DNA of 64,000 bases from positions 434,001-498,000 of the forward strand of contig NZ_JARVKY010000001.1 of NCBI RefSeq assembly GCF_029813785.1, in the 5' to 3' direction. Source of the stretch: Streptomyces sp. DH41. GTDB taxonomy: Bacteria; Actinomycetota; Actinomycetes; Streptomycetales; Streptomycetaceae. Shown piece after piece: positions 18,739-28,911 of this stretch. Both the position numbers and the translations under genes were made by a program. The first letter of the stretch is position 1; each line of letters begins with the position of its first letter. The notes beneath the pieces are model-generated. The model was not told the origin of the DNA, did no database searches, and saw nothing but the letters and a program-made list of their open reading frames with translations.

Positions 18739-19785
18739 ATGTTCAACGCCAGAGCTACCCACCCGACCCGCCGCGGAATCCTCGCCGCAGGCGGTGCCGT
18801 CGGCCTCGGCGCCGTGCTCGCGGCCTGCGGTGACGACGACGCGGACAGCGGTGGCTCCGGCAAGGAGGCGGGGGCGGCGGGGTCCGGCCCCTGGTCCTTC
18901 AAGGACGACCGCGGCACGACCGTGAAGCTGGACAAGGTGCCGACGAAGATCGTCGCCTTCACCGGTGTCGCCGCCGCCCTCCACGACTACGGCGTCCAGG
19001 TCGAGGGCGTCTTCGGGCCCACCACGACCAAGGACGGCAAGCCCGACGTCCAGGCCGGCGACCTCGACGTGGACAAGGTCACCGTGCTCGGCAACGAGTG
19101 GGGCAAGCTCAACGTCGAGAAGTACGCCGCCCTCGCCCCCGAGGTGCTCGTCACCACGACGTTCGACACCGCGGGCACCCTCTGGTCCGTCCCGGAGGAA
19201 TCCAAGGACAAGATCGCCAAGCTGGCCCCGAGCGTCGCGGTCTCCGTCTTCGACCGCCAGCTCACCCAGCCGCTCCAGCGCATGTGGGAGCTGGCCGATT
19301 CGCTCGGCGCGGACATGAAGGCGAAGAAGGTCACCGACGCCAAGGCCGCCTTCGAGAAGGCCGCGGCCCGGCTGCGCGCCGCCGCCAAGGCCAAGCCCGA
19401 GATCAGGGTGCTGGCCGGCTCCGCGAGCCCGGAGCTCTTCTACGTCTCCGGCACCAACCTCTCCGTCGACCTGGAGTACTTCAAGGCCCTCGGCGTCAAC
19501 TTCGTCGAGCCCTCCGAGGAGGCCAAGAAGGCGACCGGCGGCTGGTTCGAGAGCCTGAGCTGGGAGAACGTCGACAAGTACCCGGCCGACGTCATCATCA
19601 TGGACGACCGCGCCTCGACCATCCAGCCCGCGGACATCACCGAGGGCACCTGGAAGCAGCTCCCCGCGGTCAAGGCCGGCCAGGTCATCTCCCGCTCCCC
19701 GGAGCCGATCCTGTCGTACGACAAGTGCACGCCGCTGCTCGACAACCTGGCAGAGGCGATCGAGAACGCCAAGAAGGTCGGCTGA
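18739..19785 (+). CDS. desE: Ferrioxamine-type siderophore-binding lipoprotein DesE
   Basis: 348 residues. Signal peptide with a twin-arginine-like TRRGILAAGG start and lipobox LAAC (Cys about residue 33), then a Gly/Ser linker and a periplasmic-binding-protein fold of the FhuD/FepB class. ATG 18739 is chosen from the domain layout; a longer GTG start gives a poor signal peptide. It captures ferrioxamines outside the cell for an ABC importer that is not in the window. It lies directly behind an iron box and is followed by desF. Confidence 0.9.
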   Translation: MFNARATHPTRRGILAAGGAVGLGAVLAACGDDDADSGGSGKEAGAAGSGPWSFKDDRGTTVKLDKVPTKIVAFTGVAAALHDYGVQVEGVFGPTTTKDGKPDVQAGDLDVDKVTVLGNEWGKLNVEKYAALAPEVLVTTTFDTAGTLWSVPEESKDKIAKLAPSVAVSVFDRQLTQPLQRMWELADSLGADMKAKKVTDAKAAFEKAAARLRAAAKAKPEIRVLAGSASPELFYVSGTNLSVDLEYFKALGVNFVEPSEEAKKATGGWFESLSWENVDKYPADVIIMDDRASTIQPADITEGTWKQLPAVKAGQVISRSPEPILSYDKCTPLLDNLAEAIENAKKVG

Positions 19786-19819
19786 CCTCTCGCCCCCTCC
19801 CCTCCTCCCGGAGCACTCC

Positions 19820-20680
19820 ATGACGACGGCCGTAGCCGCCCCGTTCCGTTTCTTCTCCCTCCAGGTCGTACGGACGAGGCGGCTCGGCCCGTCTCTGGCC
19901 CGGGTCACCTTCGCGGGGCCCGACCTGCGCGGCTTCCACTCCGACGGACAGGACCAGTCGCTTTCGCTGTTCCTGCCGCACCCGGGGCAGGAGGAGCCCG
20001 CGGTGCCCATCGAACTCGGCGACGGCTGGTGGCAGGGGTGGCGTGAACTGCCGGACGACGTGCGGGCGGTGATGCGCTCGTACACGCTGCGGGCCCTGCG
20101 CCGGGACAGCGACGGTGACACCGTCGAGATCGACATCGACTTCGTACTGCACGGCGTCGGACCGGAATCCCCGGTCCAGCCGGGCCCCGCCTCCCGCTGG
20201 GCCGCCGACGCCGCCCCCGGCGACCGGGTCGTCCTGCTCGGCCCCGCGGTCGCCGACAACAGGGCGATCCGCTTCCGGCCGCCCGAGGACACCGACCTGG
20301 TGGTCGTCTGGGGCGACGAGACCGCCGTGCCGGCCGCCTGCGCCATCGTCGAGTCGCTGCCGGCCGGCACCCGCGCCCGGGTCTGGCTGGAGGTGCCGCA
20401 CGCCGAGGACGCGCAGGAGCTGAGGACGGCGGCGGACGCCGAGATCAACTGGCTGGTCAAGGACGTCACCAGCGGACCCGAGTCGACCCTCGCCACCCTC
20501 CGCGCGGCCCAACTGCCGTCCGCCGAGCACCCGTACGTCTGGATCGCCGGCGAGTCCGGCCGCGTCAAGCGACTGCGCCGGCACTTCGTGGGCGAACGCG
20601 GCGTCGACCGCCGCCGCGTCACCTTCGTCGGCTACTGGCGCCAGGGCCTGACGGAGGAACAACTCCGCGAACAGGGCTGA
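19820..20680 (+). CDS. desF: Siderophore-interacting ferric reductase DesF
   Basis: 286 residues of the SIP (siderophore-interacting protein) family. An N-terminal FAD-binding barrel (RLGPSLARVTFAGPDLRGF; RSYTLRALRRD near residue 75 is the FAD-binding RxYT motif) is followed by a NAD(P)H-binding domain with AGESGRVKRLRRHF and the C-terminal VTFVGYWRQG motif typical of SIPs. It reduces iron(III) in imported ferrioxamine to release iron. It follows desE by 34 bases. Confidence 0.9.
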   Translation: MTTAVAAPFRFFSLQVVRTRRLGPSLARVTFAGPDLRGFHSDGQDQSLSLFLPHPGQEEPAVPIELGDGWWQGWRELPDDVRAVMRSYTLRALRRDSDGDTVEIDIDFVLHGVGPESPVQPGPASRWAADAAPGDRVVLLGPAVADNRAIRFRPPEDTDLVVVWGDETAVPAACAIVESLPAGTRARVWLEVPHAEDAQELRTAADAEINWLVKDVTSGPESTLATLRAAQLPSAEHPYVWIAGESGRVKRLRRHFVGERGVDRRRVTFVGYWRQGLTEEQLREQG

Positions 20681-20785
20681 CGCCCGCCCCTCAGGATCTC
20701 GGACACCTCAACTCCCCGCCCCCGTCGCACAGATGGGACGCGAGTGACGGCAGTCACGCAGCGGCACGCGTTTGAACAGAGTTGG

Positions 20786-20804
20786 TTAGGTTAGGCTAAC
20801 CTAA
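20786..20804. promoter_or_regulatory. Perfect 19-base iron box upstream of desABCD
   Basis: TTAGGTTAGGCTAACCTAA is the full DmdR/IdeR consensus palindrome. It lies 64 bases before the desA start, so the biosynthetic operon should switch on only when iron is scarce. Confidence 0.92.
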
Positions 20805-20867
20805 GTCGAAGCCAGGGCTCCGCCCTCTCCCGTCCCTCTCGGACCGTCCCCACCGGAGGACCCCCAC

Positions 20868-22310
20868 ATGCGCTCGCACCTGCTCAACGACACCACCGCG
20901 GAGCAGTACCGCCGCTCCGTGACCGAAGGAGTCGAGCGGGTGGCCGCCAGAATCGCCACCACCGACCGTCCGTTCACCGGTGTCACGGTCGACGCCCTCT
21001 CCCCCCGCATCGACGAGATCGACCTCGACAAGCCGCTGCACGACACGGCCGCGGTCCTCGACGAGCTGGAGGACGTCTACCTCCGCGACGCCGTCTACTT
21101 CCACCACCCCCGCTACCTCGCCCACCTCAACTGCCCCGTCGTCATACCGGCCGTACTCGGCGAAGCCGTCCTGTCCGCCGTCAACTCCTCCCTGGACACC
21201 TGGGACCAGTCGGCCGGCGGCACACTCATCGAGCGGAAACTGATCGACTGGACCTGCGCCCGGATCGGCCTCGGCCCGGCGGCCGACGGCGTGTTCACCT
21301 CCGGCGGCACCCAGTCCAACCTCCAGGCGCTGCTGCTGGCCCGCGAGGAGGCGAAGACGGACAACTTCGCCGACCTGCGCGTCTTCGCCTCCGAGGTCAG
21401 CCACTTCAGCGTCAAGAAGTCCGCGAAACTGCTCGGCCTCGGCCCCGACGCCGTCGTGTCGATCCCCGTCGACCACGACAAGCGCATGCGGACCGTCGCC
21501 CTCGCCCGCGAGCTGGAGCGCTGCGCGGCGGACGGCCTGGTCCCCATGGCCGTCGTCGCCACCGGCGGCACCACCGACTTCGGCTCCATCGACCCGCTGC
21601 CCGAGATCGCCGAACTGTGCGAGCAGTACGGCGTGTGGATGCACGTGGACGCGGCCTACGGCTGCGGACTGCTCGCCTCCCTGAAGTACCGGGACCGCAT
21701 CGACGGCATCGAGCGGGCCGACTCGGTCACCGTGGACTACCACAAGTCCTTCTTCCAGCCGGTGAGTTCCTCGGCCGTGCTGGTGCGGGACGTGGCCACC
21801 CTGCGCCACGCCACCTACCACGCGGAGTACCTCAACCCGCGCCGCATGGTGCAGGAACGTATCCCCAACCAGGTGGACAAGTCCCTCCAGACCACCCGCC
21901 GCTTCGACGCGCTCAAGCTGTGGATGACGCTGCGCGTGATGGGCGCCGACGGCATCGGGCAGCTCTTCGACGAGGTGTGCGACCTGGCCGCCGAGGGGTG
22001 GAAGCTGATCGCCGCCGACCCGCGCTTCGACGTCGTGGTCCAGCCGTCGCTGTCCACCCTGGTCTTCCGCTACGTACCGGCGGCCGTCACCGACCCCGCC
22101 GAGATCGACCGCGCCAACCTGTACGCCCGCAAGGCCCTGTTCGCCTCCGGCGACGCCGTGGTCGCGGGCACCAAGGTGGCCGGACGCCACTACCTGAAGT
22201 TCACCCTGCTCAACCCCGAGACGACCACGGCCGACATCGCCGCCGTCCTCGACCTGATCGCCGGCCACGCCGAGCAGTACCTGGGAGAGTCCCTTGACCG
22301 CGCTTCCTGA
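20868..22310 (+). CDS. desA: Lysine decarboxylase DesA
   Basis: A 480-residue PLP-dependent group II decarboxylase that converts lysine to cadaverine, first step of desferrioxamine synthesis. The PLP site is visible: [19 protein letters not shown] near residue 145, HVDAAYGCG (Asp contacting the pyridine ring), and DYHKSFFQP with the Schiff-base lysine. ATG 20868 has a GGAGGA ribosome binding site. Its 3' end overlaps desB by 17 bases. Confidence 0.93.
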   Translation: MRSHLLNDTTAEQYRRSVTEGVERVAARIATTDRPFTGVTVDALSPRIDEIDLDKPLHDTAAVLDELEDVYLRDAVYFHHPRYLAHLNCPVVIPAVLGEAVLSAVNSSLDTWDQSAGGTLIERKLIDWTCARIGLGPAADGVFTSGGTQSNLQALLLAREEAKTDNFADLRVFASEVSHFSVKKSAKLLGLGPDAVVSIPVDHDKRMRTVALARELERCAADGLVPMAVVATGGTTDFGSIDPLPEIAELCEQYGVWMHVDAAYGCGLLASLKYRDRIDGIERADSVTVDYHKSFFQPVSSSAVLVRDVATLRHATYHAEYLNPRRMVQERIPNQVDKSLQTTRRFDALKLWMTLRVMGADGIGQLFDEVCDLAAEGWKLIAADPRFDVVVQPSLSTLVFRYVPAAVTDPAEIDRANLYARKALFASGDAVVAGTKVAGRHYLKFTLLNPETTTADIAAVLDLIAGHAEQYLGESLDRAS

Positions 22311-23586
22311 GTCCACCACGACGTCCACCACGACGTACGACTTCGTGGGGATCGGCCTCGGCCCCTTCAATCTCGGCCTCGCCTGCCTGACCGAACCCAT
22401 CGCCGAACTCCGCGGCGTCTTCCTGGAGTCCAAGCCGGACTTCGAGTGGCACGCCGGCATGTTCCTGGACGGCGCCCACCTCCAGACGCCGTTCATGTCG
22501 GACCTGGTCACCCTCGCCGACCCGACGTCCCCGTACTCCTTCCTCAACTACCTGAAGGAGAAGGGCCGGCTGTACTCGTTCTACATCCGGGAGAACTTCT
22601 ACCCGCTGCGCGTCGAGTACGACGACTACTGCCGCTGGGCCGCGAACAGACTGAGCAGCGTCCGCTTCAGTACGACGGTCACGGAGGTGACCTACGACGA
22701 GCGGGAGGAGCTGTACGTCGTCGCCACGACCGACGGCGACACCTACCGCGCCCGCCGCCTCGTCCTCGGCACCGGCACCCCGCCGCACATACCCGACGCG
22801 TGCCGGGGCCTGGCCGGCGACTTCCTCCACAACAGCCGCTACATGCGGCACAAGGCCGAGCTCCAGAAGAAGGAGTCGATCACGCTGGTCGGCAGCGGCC
22901 AGTCCGCCGCCGAGATCTACTACGACCTGCTGAGCGAGATCGACGTCCACGGCTACCGGCTCAACTGGGTGACCCGCTCCCCGCGCTTCTTCCCCCTCGA
23001 ATACACCAAACTCACGCTGGAGATGACCTCACCGGAGTACGTGGACTACTACCACGCGCTGCCGGAGGACACCCGCTACCGCCTCACGGCCGAGCAGAAG
23101 GGCCTGTTCAAGGGCATCGACGGCGACCTGATCAACGAGATCTTCGACCTGCTCTACCAGAAGAAGCTCGGCGGCCCGGTCCCCACCCGCCTGCTCACCA
23201 ACTCGGCGCTCACCAGCGCCCGGTACGCGGACGGCACGTACACGCTCGGCTTCCGGCAGGAGGAACAGGGCAAGGACTTCGAGCTGGTCTCGGACGGCCT
23301 GATCCTCGCCACCGGCTACAAGTACGCCGAACCGGAGTTCCTGAAGCCGGTCCGCGACCGCCTGGTGTACGACACCCACGGCAGCTTCGACGTCGGCCGC
23401 AACTACGCCGTCGACGTCACCGGACAGGGCGTCTTCCTCCAGAACGCCGGCGTCCACACGCACAGCATCACCAGCCCCGACCTGGGTATGGGCGCATACC
23501 GCAACAGCTGCATCATCCGGGAGCTGCTCGGCACCGAGTACTACCCGGTCGAGAAGACCATCGCGTTCCAGGAGTTCTCCGTATGA
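22294..23586 (+). CDS. desB: Cadaverine N-monooxygenase DesB
   Basis: A 430-residue FAD/NADPH-dependent N-hydroxylase of the lysine/ornithine N-monooxygenase family. FAD motif [12 protein letters not shown] near residue 19, substrate-loop [28 protein letters not shown] motif [14 protein letters not shown] near residue 200, and the C-terminal [11 protein letters not shown] (ATGY motif). The start is TTG 22294 behind GGGAGAG. It makes N-hydroxycadaverine. Confidence 0.93.
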   Translation: MTALPESTTTSTTTYDFVGIGLGPFNLGLACLTEPIAELRGVFLESKPDFEWHAGMFLDGAHLQTPFMSDLVTLADPTSPYSFLNYLKEKGRLYSFYIRENFYPLRVEYDDYCRWAANRLSSVRFSTTVTEVTYDEREELYVVATTDGDTYRARRLVLGTGTPPHIPDACRGLAGDFLHNSRYMRHKAELQKKESITLVGSGQSAAEIYYDLLSEIDVHGYRLNWVTRSPRFFPLEYTKLTLEMTSPEYVDYYHALPEDTRYRLTAEQKGLFKGIDGDLINEIFDLLYQKKLGGPVPTRLLTNSALTSARYADGTYTLGFRQEEQGKDFELVSDGLILATGYKYAEPEFLKPVRDRLVYDTHGSFDVGRNYAVDVTGQGVFLQNAGVHTHSITSPDLGMGAYRNSCIIRELLGTEYYPVEKTIAFQEFSV

Positions 23587-24113
23587 CCTTCACGTTCCGC
23601 CCCCTCGACCCGCTGAAGGACGCCGAGCTCCTGCACACCTGGGTCACCCACCCCAAGGCCGCCTTCTGGATGATGCAGGGCGCGAAGCTGGAGGACGTCG
23701 AGCGCGCGTACATGGAGATGGCCGCCGACGAGCACCACCACGCCCTGCTCGGCCTCAAGGACGGCGAGCCCGCCTTCCTGATGGAGAAGTACGACCCCGT
23801 CCACCGCGAACTGGCGGGCCTGTACACCCCGCAGCCCGGGGACGTCGGCATGCACTTCCTCACGCCGCCGACGGACCGGCCGGTACGGGGGTTCACCCGC
23901 TCCGTGATCACCGCCGTCATGGCGCACCTCTTCGAGGACCCCGCCACCCGGCGGGTGGTCGTCGAACCCGACGTCCACAACACGGCCGTACACGCCCTGA
24001 ACGAGGCCGTCGGCTTCGTGGCGGAGCGCGAGATAGACAAGCCCGAGAAGCGGGCCCTGCTCAGTTTCTGCACCCGGGAGCGGTTCCTCGCGGCGACGGC
24101 GGTGTCCGCATGA
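23583..24113 (+). CDS. desC: N-hydroxycadaverine acyltransferase DesC
   Basis: A 176-residue GNAT-fold acyltransferase of the IucB/AlcB type that adds a succinyl or acetyl group to N-hydroxycadaverine. Family features: [12 protein letters not shown] near residue 20, an acidic stretch with the conserved His, and [19 protein letters not shown] near residue 122 for CoA binding. ATGA overlaps at both ends show tight coupling with desB and desD. Confidence 0.92.
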   Translation: MTFTFRPLDPLKDAELLHTWVTHPKAAFWMMQGAKLEDVERAYMEMAADEHHHALLGLKDGEPAFLMEKYDPVHRELAGLYTPQPGDVGMHFLTPPTDRPVRGFTRSVITAVMAHLFEDPATRRVVVEPDVHNTAVHALNEAVGFVAEREIDKPEKRALLSFCTRERFLAATAVSA

Positions 24114-25882
24114 GCCTCGCCGACGCCGTCTCCCACCTCTCCCCCGAGCGCTGGGAGCAGGCCAACCGCCTCCTGATCCGCAAGGCGCTGGCCGAGTTCA
24201 CGCACGAGCGGCTGATCACGCCGGAACACTCCACGGGCGACGCGTACGTCGTCCGCTCCGACGACGGCGAGACCGAGTACCGCTTCACCGCCACCGTCCG
24301 CGCCCTGGACCACTGGCAGGTGGACGCCGCCTCCATCACCCGCCACCGCGACGGCCGGGAACTCCCGCTGGCCGCGCTGGACTTCTTCATCGAGCTGAAG
24401 GAGTCGCTGGGGCTGAGCGACAAGATCCTGCCCGTCTACCTGGAGGAGATCTCCTCCACCCTCTCCGGCACCTGCTACAAGCTGACCAAACCGAAGCTCA
24501 CCTCCGCCGAGCTGGCCGGCAGCGACTTCCAGGCCGTCGAGACCGGGATGACCGAGGGCCACCCCTGCTTCGTCGCCAACAACGGGCGGCTCGGCTTCGG
24601 CGTCCACGAGTACCTGTCGTACGCCCCCGAGACCGCGAGTCCGGTCCGGCTGGTGTGGCTGGCCGCGCACCGCTCGCGGGCGGCGTTCACGGCCGGTGTC
24701 GGGATCGAGTACGAGTCCTTCGTACGCGACGAGCTGGGCGAGTCGACGGTCGAGCGTTTCCACGGCGTGCTGCGCGAGCGCGGCCTGGACCCGGCCGACT
24801 ACCTGTTCATCCCGGTCCACCCCTGGCAGTGGTGGAACAAGCTCACCGTCACCTTCGCCGCCGAGGTCGCCCGCGGGCACCTGGTCTGCCTCGGCGAGGG
24901 CGACGACGAGTACCTGGCGCAGCAGTCCATCCGCACCTTCTTCAACACCTCGCACCCCGAGAAGCACTACGTGAAGACGGCCCTGTCCGTCATCAACATG
25001 GGCTTCATGCGCGGCCTGTCGGCGGCGTACATGGAGGCGACCCCGGCCATCAACGACTGGCTCGCCCAGCTCATCGAGGGCGACCCGGTGCTGAAGTCGA
25101 CGGGTCTGTCGATCATCCGGGAGCGGGCGGCCGTCGGCTACCGGCACCTGGAGTACGAGCGGGCCACCGACCGCTACTCGCCGTACCGCAAGATGCTGGC
25201 GGCGCTGTGGCGTCAGAGCCCGGTGCCGTCCCTGAAGGACGGCGAGACGCTGGCCACCATGGCCTCCCTCGTCCACGTCGACCACGAGGGCGCCTCCTTC
25301 GCGGGCGCGCTGATCGAGCGGTCGGGGCTCGCGCCCACCGAGTGGCTGCGGCACTACCTGCGGGCCTACTTCGTGCCGCTGCTGCACAGCTTCTACGCCT
25401 ACGACCTGGTCTACATGCCGCACGGGGAGAACGTGATCCTCGTGCTGGAGGACGGGGTGGTGCGGCGCGCGGTCTACAAGGACATCGCCGAGGAGATCGC
25501 GGTGATGGACCCGGACGCGGTGCTGCCGCCGGAGGTCTCCCGCATCGCGGTGGACGTGCCCGAGGACAAGAAGCTCCTGTCGATCTTCACGGACGTCTTC
25601 GACTGCTTCTTCCGCTTCCTCGCCGCGAACCTCGCCGGCGAGGGGATCGTGGAGGAGGAAGCCTTCTGGCGCACGGTCGCGGAGGTCACCCGTGAGTACC
25701 AGGAGTCGGTGCCGGAGCTGGCCGAGAAGTTCGCCCAGTACGACATGTTCGCGCCCGAGTTCGCGCTGTCCTGCCTCAACCGGCTCCAGCTGCGTGACAA
25801 CGAGCAGATGGTGGACCTCTCGGACCCGTCCGGCGCGCTCCAGCTCGTCGGCAACCTGAAGAACCCGATCGCGGGCCTGTAG
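24110..25882 (+). CDS. desD: Desferrioxamine synthetase DesD (NIS synthetase)
   Basis: A 590-residue IucA/IucC-type synthetase that joins and closes the N-hydroxy-N-succinylcadaverine units using ATP. The ATP-binding core includes GHPCFVANNGRLGFG near residue 150, HPWQWWNK near residue 240, and RTFFNTSHPEKHYVKTALS near residue 280. The C-terminal FhuF-like lobe has the HSFYAYDLVYMPHGENVILVLEDG segment. It is the last gene of the operon and is followed by a strong two-way terminator. Confidence 0.93.
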   Translation: MSLADAVSHLSPERWEQANRLLIRKALAEFTHERLITPEHSTGDAYVVRSDDGETEYRFTATVRALDHWQVDAASITRHRDGRELPLAALDFFIELKESLGLSDKILPVYLEEISSTLSGTCYKLTKPKLTSAELAGSDFQAVETGMTEGHPCFVANNGRLGFGVHEYLSYAPETASPVRLVWLAAHRSRAAFTAGVGIEYESFVRDELGESTVERFHGVLRERGLDPADYLFIPVHPWQWWNKLTVTFAAEVARGHLVCLGEGDDEYLAQQSIRTFFNTSHPEKHYVKTALSVINMGFMRGLSAAYMEATPAINDWLAQLIEGDPVLKSTGLSIIRERAAVGYRHLEYERATDRYSPYRKMLAALWRQSPVPSLKDGETLATMASLVHVDHEGASFAGALIERSGLAPTEWLRHYLRAYFVPLLHSFYAYDLVYMPHGENVILVLEDGVVRRAVYKDIAEEIAVMDPDAVLPPEVSRIAVDVPEDKKLLSIFTDVFDCFFRFLAANLAGEGIVEEEAFWRTVAEVTREYQESVPELAEKFAQYDMFAPEFALSCLNRLQLRDNEQMVDLSDPSGALQLVGNLKNPIAGL

Positions 25883-25903
25883 CGCGGGCCCCGCACAGAC
25901 GGG

Positions 25904-25937
25904 CGGGCACCCCGGAGACGGTCCTCCGGGGTGCCCG
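25904..25937. terminator. Bidirectional terminator between desD and the hexosaminidase gene
   Basis: A perfect 14-bp stem (25904-25917 with 25924-25937, 6-base loop) in the 63-base gap between two convergent genes. Confidence 0.85.
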
Positions 25938-25945
25938 TCGGGTTT

Positions 25946-27556
25946 CTACGCCTGAGGTGGCCAGGGCACCTGCGGCGACCGGTAGTAGTCGATCCCGAGC
26001 GCCTCCCAGCGCGGCGCCTGCTCGGCGAGCCGCACCTTGTACGTGTCCCAGTCGTGCGTCCGCGCCGGGGACCAGCCCAGCTCGGCGACGCCCGGCAGCC
26101 GGGGGAAGGCCATGAAGTCGAGCTGGCCCGGGGTCCCCAGGGTCTCCGTCCACATCGGCGCCTCGACACCCCGGACCGCGGCGGCCGGGGCGCCCGTCAG
26201 ATAGGCGGCCGGATCCCAGTCGTAGGACCGCCGCACCTCCACGTGGCCCGCCCAGTCCAGGCCCAGCGGGGTGTCCTCGGTGTACTTCATGTCCAGGTAC
26301 GTCCGGTCGGCCGGGGACAGGATCAGCCCGGTCCCGTTCCGCGCCACCTCGGCGACCCGGGCCTTCTCCTCGGCGCTGGTGCCGTCCAGGCCCCAGTACT
26401 GGACGAGCGCGCCCTCGGCCGGGCCCGCGGCGGCCAGCTGGTGCCAGCCGACGACCGTCTTGCCGTACTCGGCGACGATCGGCTGCACCCGGTCCATGAA
26501 CGTCACGAAGTCCTCGTGCGGGGTGGAGTGCGCCTCGTCGCCCCCGATGTGGAGGTAGCGGCCCGGGGTGAGCGCGGCGAGCTCGCGCACGACGTCGTCG
26601 ACGAAGTCGTACGTGACGTCCTTGTCCACGCACAGCGTGGAGAAGCCGACCTCGATGCCGGTGTAGAGCGGGGGCGCCACGCCGTCGCAGTTCAGCTCGG
26701 CGTAGGAGGCGAGGGCCGCGTTGGTGTGGCCCGGCATGTCGATCTCCGGGACGACCTCCAGGTGGCGGGAGGCGGCGTAGCGGACGATCTCCTTGTAGTC
26801 GTCCTTGGTGTAGTGGCCGCCGGGGCCGCCGCCGGCCTGAGTGGAGCCGCCGTACGTCGCCAGGCGGGGCCAGGAGTCGATGGCGATGCGCCAGCCCTGG
26901 TCGTCGCTGAGGTGCAGGTGGAGCTTGTTGTACTTGTAGAGGGCGATCCGGTCGATGTAGCGCTTGACCTCGTCGACGGTGAAGAAGTGCCGTGAGACGT
27001 CGAGCATGGCGCCGCGCCAGCCGTAGCGCGGGGTGTCCTCGATGGTGCCGCCCGCGACCAGCCAGGGGCCGCTCTGCACGGAGTCCTTCTCGACGGCGGC
27101 GGGCAGGAGCTGGCGGAGGGTCTGGACGCCGTGGAAGAGGCCGGCGGCCTCGCGGGCGGTGATGGTGACGCCGTCGCTCCCGCTGTCGAGGCGGTAGCCC
27201 TCGTCGCCGTACGGGCCCTCGGCCAGGCGCAGCCGGATGCCGCCGTGGCCGTGGGAGGTGACGGGGAGCCGGTAGCCGGTGGAGGGCCGCAGGATCTCGG
27301 CGAGGTAGTCGCCGATCCGGCGGGCCTCGCGCGAGTCGTCGACGCGGATGTGGGTTGAGCGGGTGACGCGGTACGGGGCGCCGCCCGGGTCGACCGAGGC
27401 GGGGGCCGGGATCACCCCGTCCAGGGGGGTCGCGACCGTCTTCCGGACCGGTCCGGCGCCGGATGTCATGGCGCCGACCGCCGCCACCAGCAGCAGCGAT
27501 CCCAGCAGCCGGGGCAGGCGGGGAGTCGTTCTGTGGTGCCGTCGGTGAGGTCTCAC
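25946..27556 (-). CDS. Secreted GH20 beta-N-acetylhexosaminidase
   Basis: 536 residues. GTG 27556 is chosen because GGGAG lies just before it; an in-frame ATG further upstream lacks one. Signal peptide in the first 40 residues, then the GH20b N-terminal domain and the GH20 barrel. Catalytic signatures: RGAMLDVSRHFF (about residue 190) and HIGGDEAH (about residue 325, Asp-Glu pair for substrate-assisted catalysis), then YWGLDG and the Trp-rich MWTETLG. It frees GlcNAc from chitobiose or cell-wall fragments. glmS lies 1.4 kb away on the opposite strand. Confidence 0.9.
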   Translation of the reverse strand: MRPHRRHHRTTPRLPRLLGSLLLVAAVGAMTSGAGPVRKTVATPLDGVIPAPASVDPGGAPYRVTRSTHIRVDDSREARRIGDYLAEILRPSTGYRLPVTSHGHGGIRLRLAEGPYGDEGYRLDSGSDGVTITAREAAGLFHGVQTLRQLLPAAVEKDSVQSGPWLVAGGTIEDTPRYGWRGAMLDVSRHFFTVDEVKRYIDRIALYKYNKLHLHLSDDQGWRIAIDSWPRLATYGGSTQAGGGPGGHYTKDDYKEIVRYAASRHLEVVPEIDMPGHTNAALASYAELNCDGVAPPLYTGIEVGFSTLCVDKDVTYDFVDDVVRELAALTPGRYLHIGGDEAHSTPHEDFVTFMDRVQPIVAEYGKTVVGWHQLAAAGPAEGALVQYWGLDGTSAEEKARVAEVARNGTGLILSPADRTYLDMKYTEDTPLGLDWAGHVEVRRSYDWDPAAYLTGAPAAAVRGVEAPMWTETLGTPGQLDFMAFPRLPGVAELGWSPARTHDWDTYKVRLAEQAPRWEALGIDYYRSPQVPWPPQA

Positions 27557-27645
27557 GTGCGCTCCCTTCACGATGGTGCACATATGGCTGCGGACCACTG
27601 TCCCTCACAACGGCCGTACGCAGAAGCGGGTGGAACAATCCCCGC

Positions 27646-28533
27646 ATGGCGGAAATCATCCAGAAGGACGGAACGTGGATCTTCGACGGCGACACCCTGC
27701 GGCTGACTCCCGGACGGGACAAGAACGTCAGCCTGCTCCGCAAGGAACTGGGTGAACTGCTCGTCCCCCTCGCGGCGTTGGCGGGCATATCCTTCGAACA
27801 GGGCAAGAAGTCGGGGCGGCTGCGGCTGCGCCTGCGGGACGGCGCCGACCCGCTGCTGCACGCGACCGCCGGCCGGCTGGCCGAGCCGCACGACCCCTAC
27901 CAGCTGACCGTGGAGTCCGACCGGTACGGCGTCGCCGAGTACTTCGTGGACGAGGTGCGCAACGCCCTGCTCCTCGACCAGGTTCCGTCCGGCCCGGTGG
28001 ACGCGTACCTGCTGCCCGGCCCCTCGGTCCCGCTGTCGGTGTCCGCCGGGGACGGTGTCGCCGGCTTCGACGGTGAGCGGGTGCGCCTGGAGTGGAAGTG
28101 GCAGGCGGAGGACGCCAAGTCGGCCGGGGGCCCGCGCACCCTGCCCCTGTCGGACATCGTCGCGGTGGAGTGGCAGCCGACGGTCGGCCTGGAGAACGGC
28201 CACCTCCGCTTCACCGTGCGGGCCGCGCCGACCAAGGCGCCGCCCAAGTACGACCCGAACGCGGTGGAGCTGTGGGGCTTCAAGAGGGACCCGCTGATGG
28301 CGCTGGTGGCCGCGGCCGTGCAGGCCCGTCTCCCGCACCCGTCCGCACCGGCCGCCCCGGACGACGCCCCGCCCGCCGGGGACGCGCCCGCTCCGGCCCC
28401 CGCCGCCCCCGCCGAGGACGACCACGACGCGCTGCTGCGGCGGCTGCGTGAACTGGGAGAACTGCACCGCTCCGGAGTGCTGACGGACGAGGAGTTCGGC
28501 CAGGCCAAGCAGGCGGTACTGAAGCGGATGTAG
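27646..28533 (+). CDS. DUF4429 domain protein with C-terminal SHOCT helix
   Basis: 295 residues. Two DUF4429-like repeats (about residues 5-110 and 125-235, each starting with a motif like WIFDGDTLRLTPG or VAGFDGERVRLEWK) are followed by a Pro/Ala linker and a short helical SHOCT domain (LLRRLRELGELHRSGVLTDEEF). SHOCT domains usually serve in oligomerisation or in binding partner proteins; no enzymatic role is apparent. It starts 89 bases from the divergent hexosaminidase start. Confidence 0.8.
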   Translation: MAEIIQKDGTWIFDGDTLRLTPGRDKNVSLLRKELGELLVPLAALAGISFEQGKKSGRLRLRLRDGADPLLHATAGRLAEPHDPYQLTVESDRYGVAEYFVDEVRNALLLDQVPSGPVDAYLLPGPSVPLSVSAGDGVAGFDGERVRLEWKWQAEDAKSAGGPRTLPLSDIVAVEWQPTVGLENGHLRFTVRAAPTKAPPKYDPNAVELWGFKRDPLMALVAAAVQARLPHPSAPAAPDDAPPAGDAPAPAPAAPAEDDHDALLRRLRELGELHRSGVLTDEEFGQAKQAVLKRM

Positions 28534-28561
28534 GCGTACCCGTGGACGCACACCGAGAAGG

Positions 28562-28581
28562 CCTGCCCGAAATCGGGCAGG
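28562..28581 (+). terminator. Short perfect hairpin after the DUF4429 gene
   Basis: CCTGCCCGA and TCGGGCAGG form a 9-bp inverted repeat with almost no spacer, 28 bases after the stop and just before the next small gene. Confidence 0.5.
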
Positions 28582-28621
28582 ATTCTTGCGAAACCCTCCC
28601 CCGTACCTCAGGATCTACCGA

Positions 28622-28879
28622 GTGCACGACGAACTCGTTGATCATCTGACGCGGTCCACACCCCTGAACCGGGGCGAGGCACTGCGCGTGATCCAGGACG
28701 TGCTCGCCTACTTCGACGAGACGACCGAGGAATTCGTCCGTCGCCGCCACCGTGAGCTCCAGGCCCAGGGCCTGGTGAACGCGGTGATCTTCGAACAGAT
28801 CGAGGCGGACCTGAAATACCGGGCGGTCGCACCGCCGGAGCTGTCGCTCCGGCAGCTGCGCCGCATCGTCTACGGCTGA
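28622..28879 (+). CDS. Small conserved protein upstream of glmS
   Basis: 85 residues from GTG 28622 (AGGAT lies 8 bases before it); TTG 28586 would add 12 residues but sits against the hairpin. It is mostly helical and charged (RGEALRVIQDVLAYFDE; RRRHRELQAQGL; LRQLRRIVYG) with no known domain. It ends 32 bases before glmS and is probably cotranscribed with it. Conserved next to this glmS in Streptomyces as far as I recall. Function unknown. Confidence 0.72.
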   Translation: MHDELVDHLTRSTPLNRGEALRVIQDVLAYFDETTEEFVRRRHRELQAQGLVNAVIFEQIEADLKYRAVAPPELSLRQLRRIVYG

Positions 28880-28911
28880 GAAGCCGAAGAGGACACGAGG
28901 TTTACGTATAC

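Noticed and set aside
28880..28911. glmS ribozyme or riboswitch before glmS
   Set aside because: Only 32 bases separate glmS from the preceding gene, too short for the ribozyme, and no conserved core is seen.
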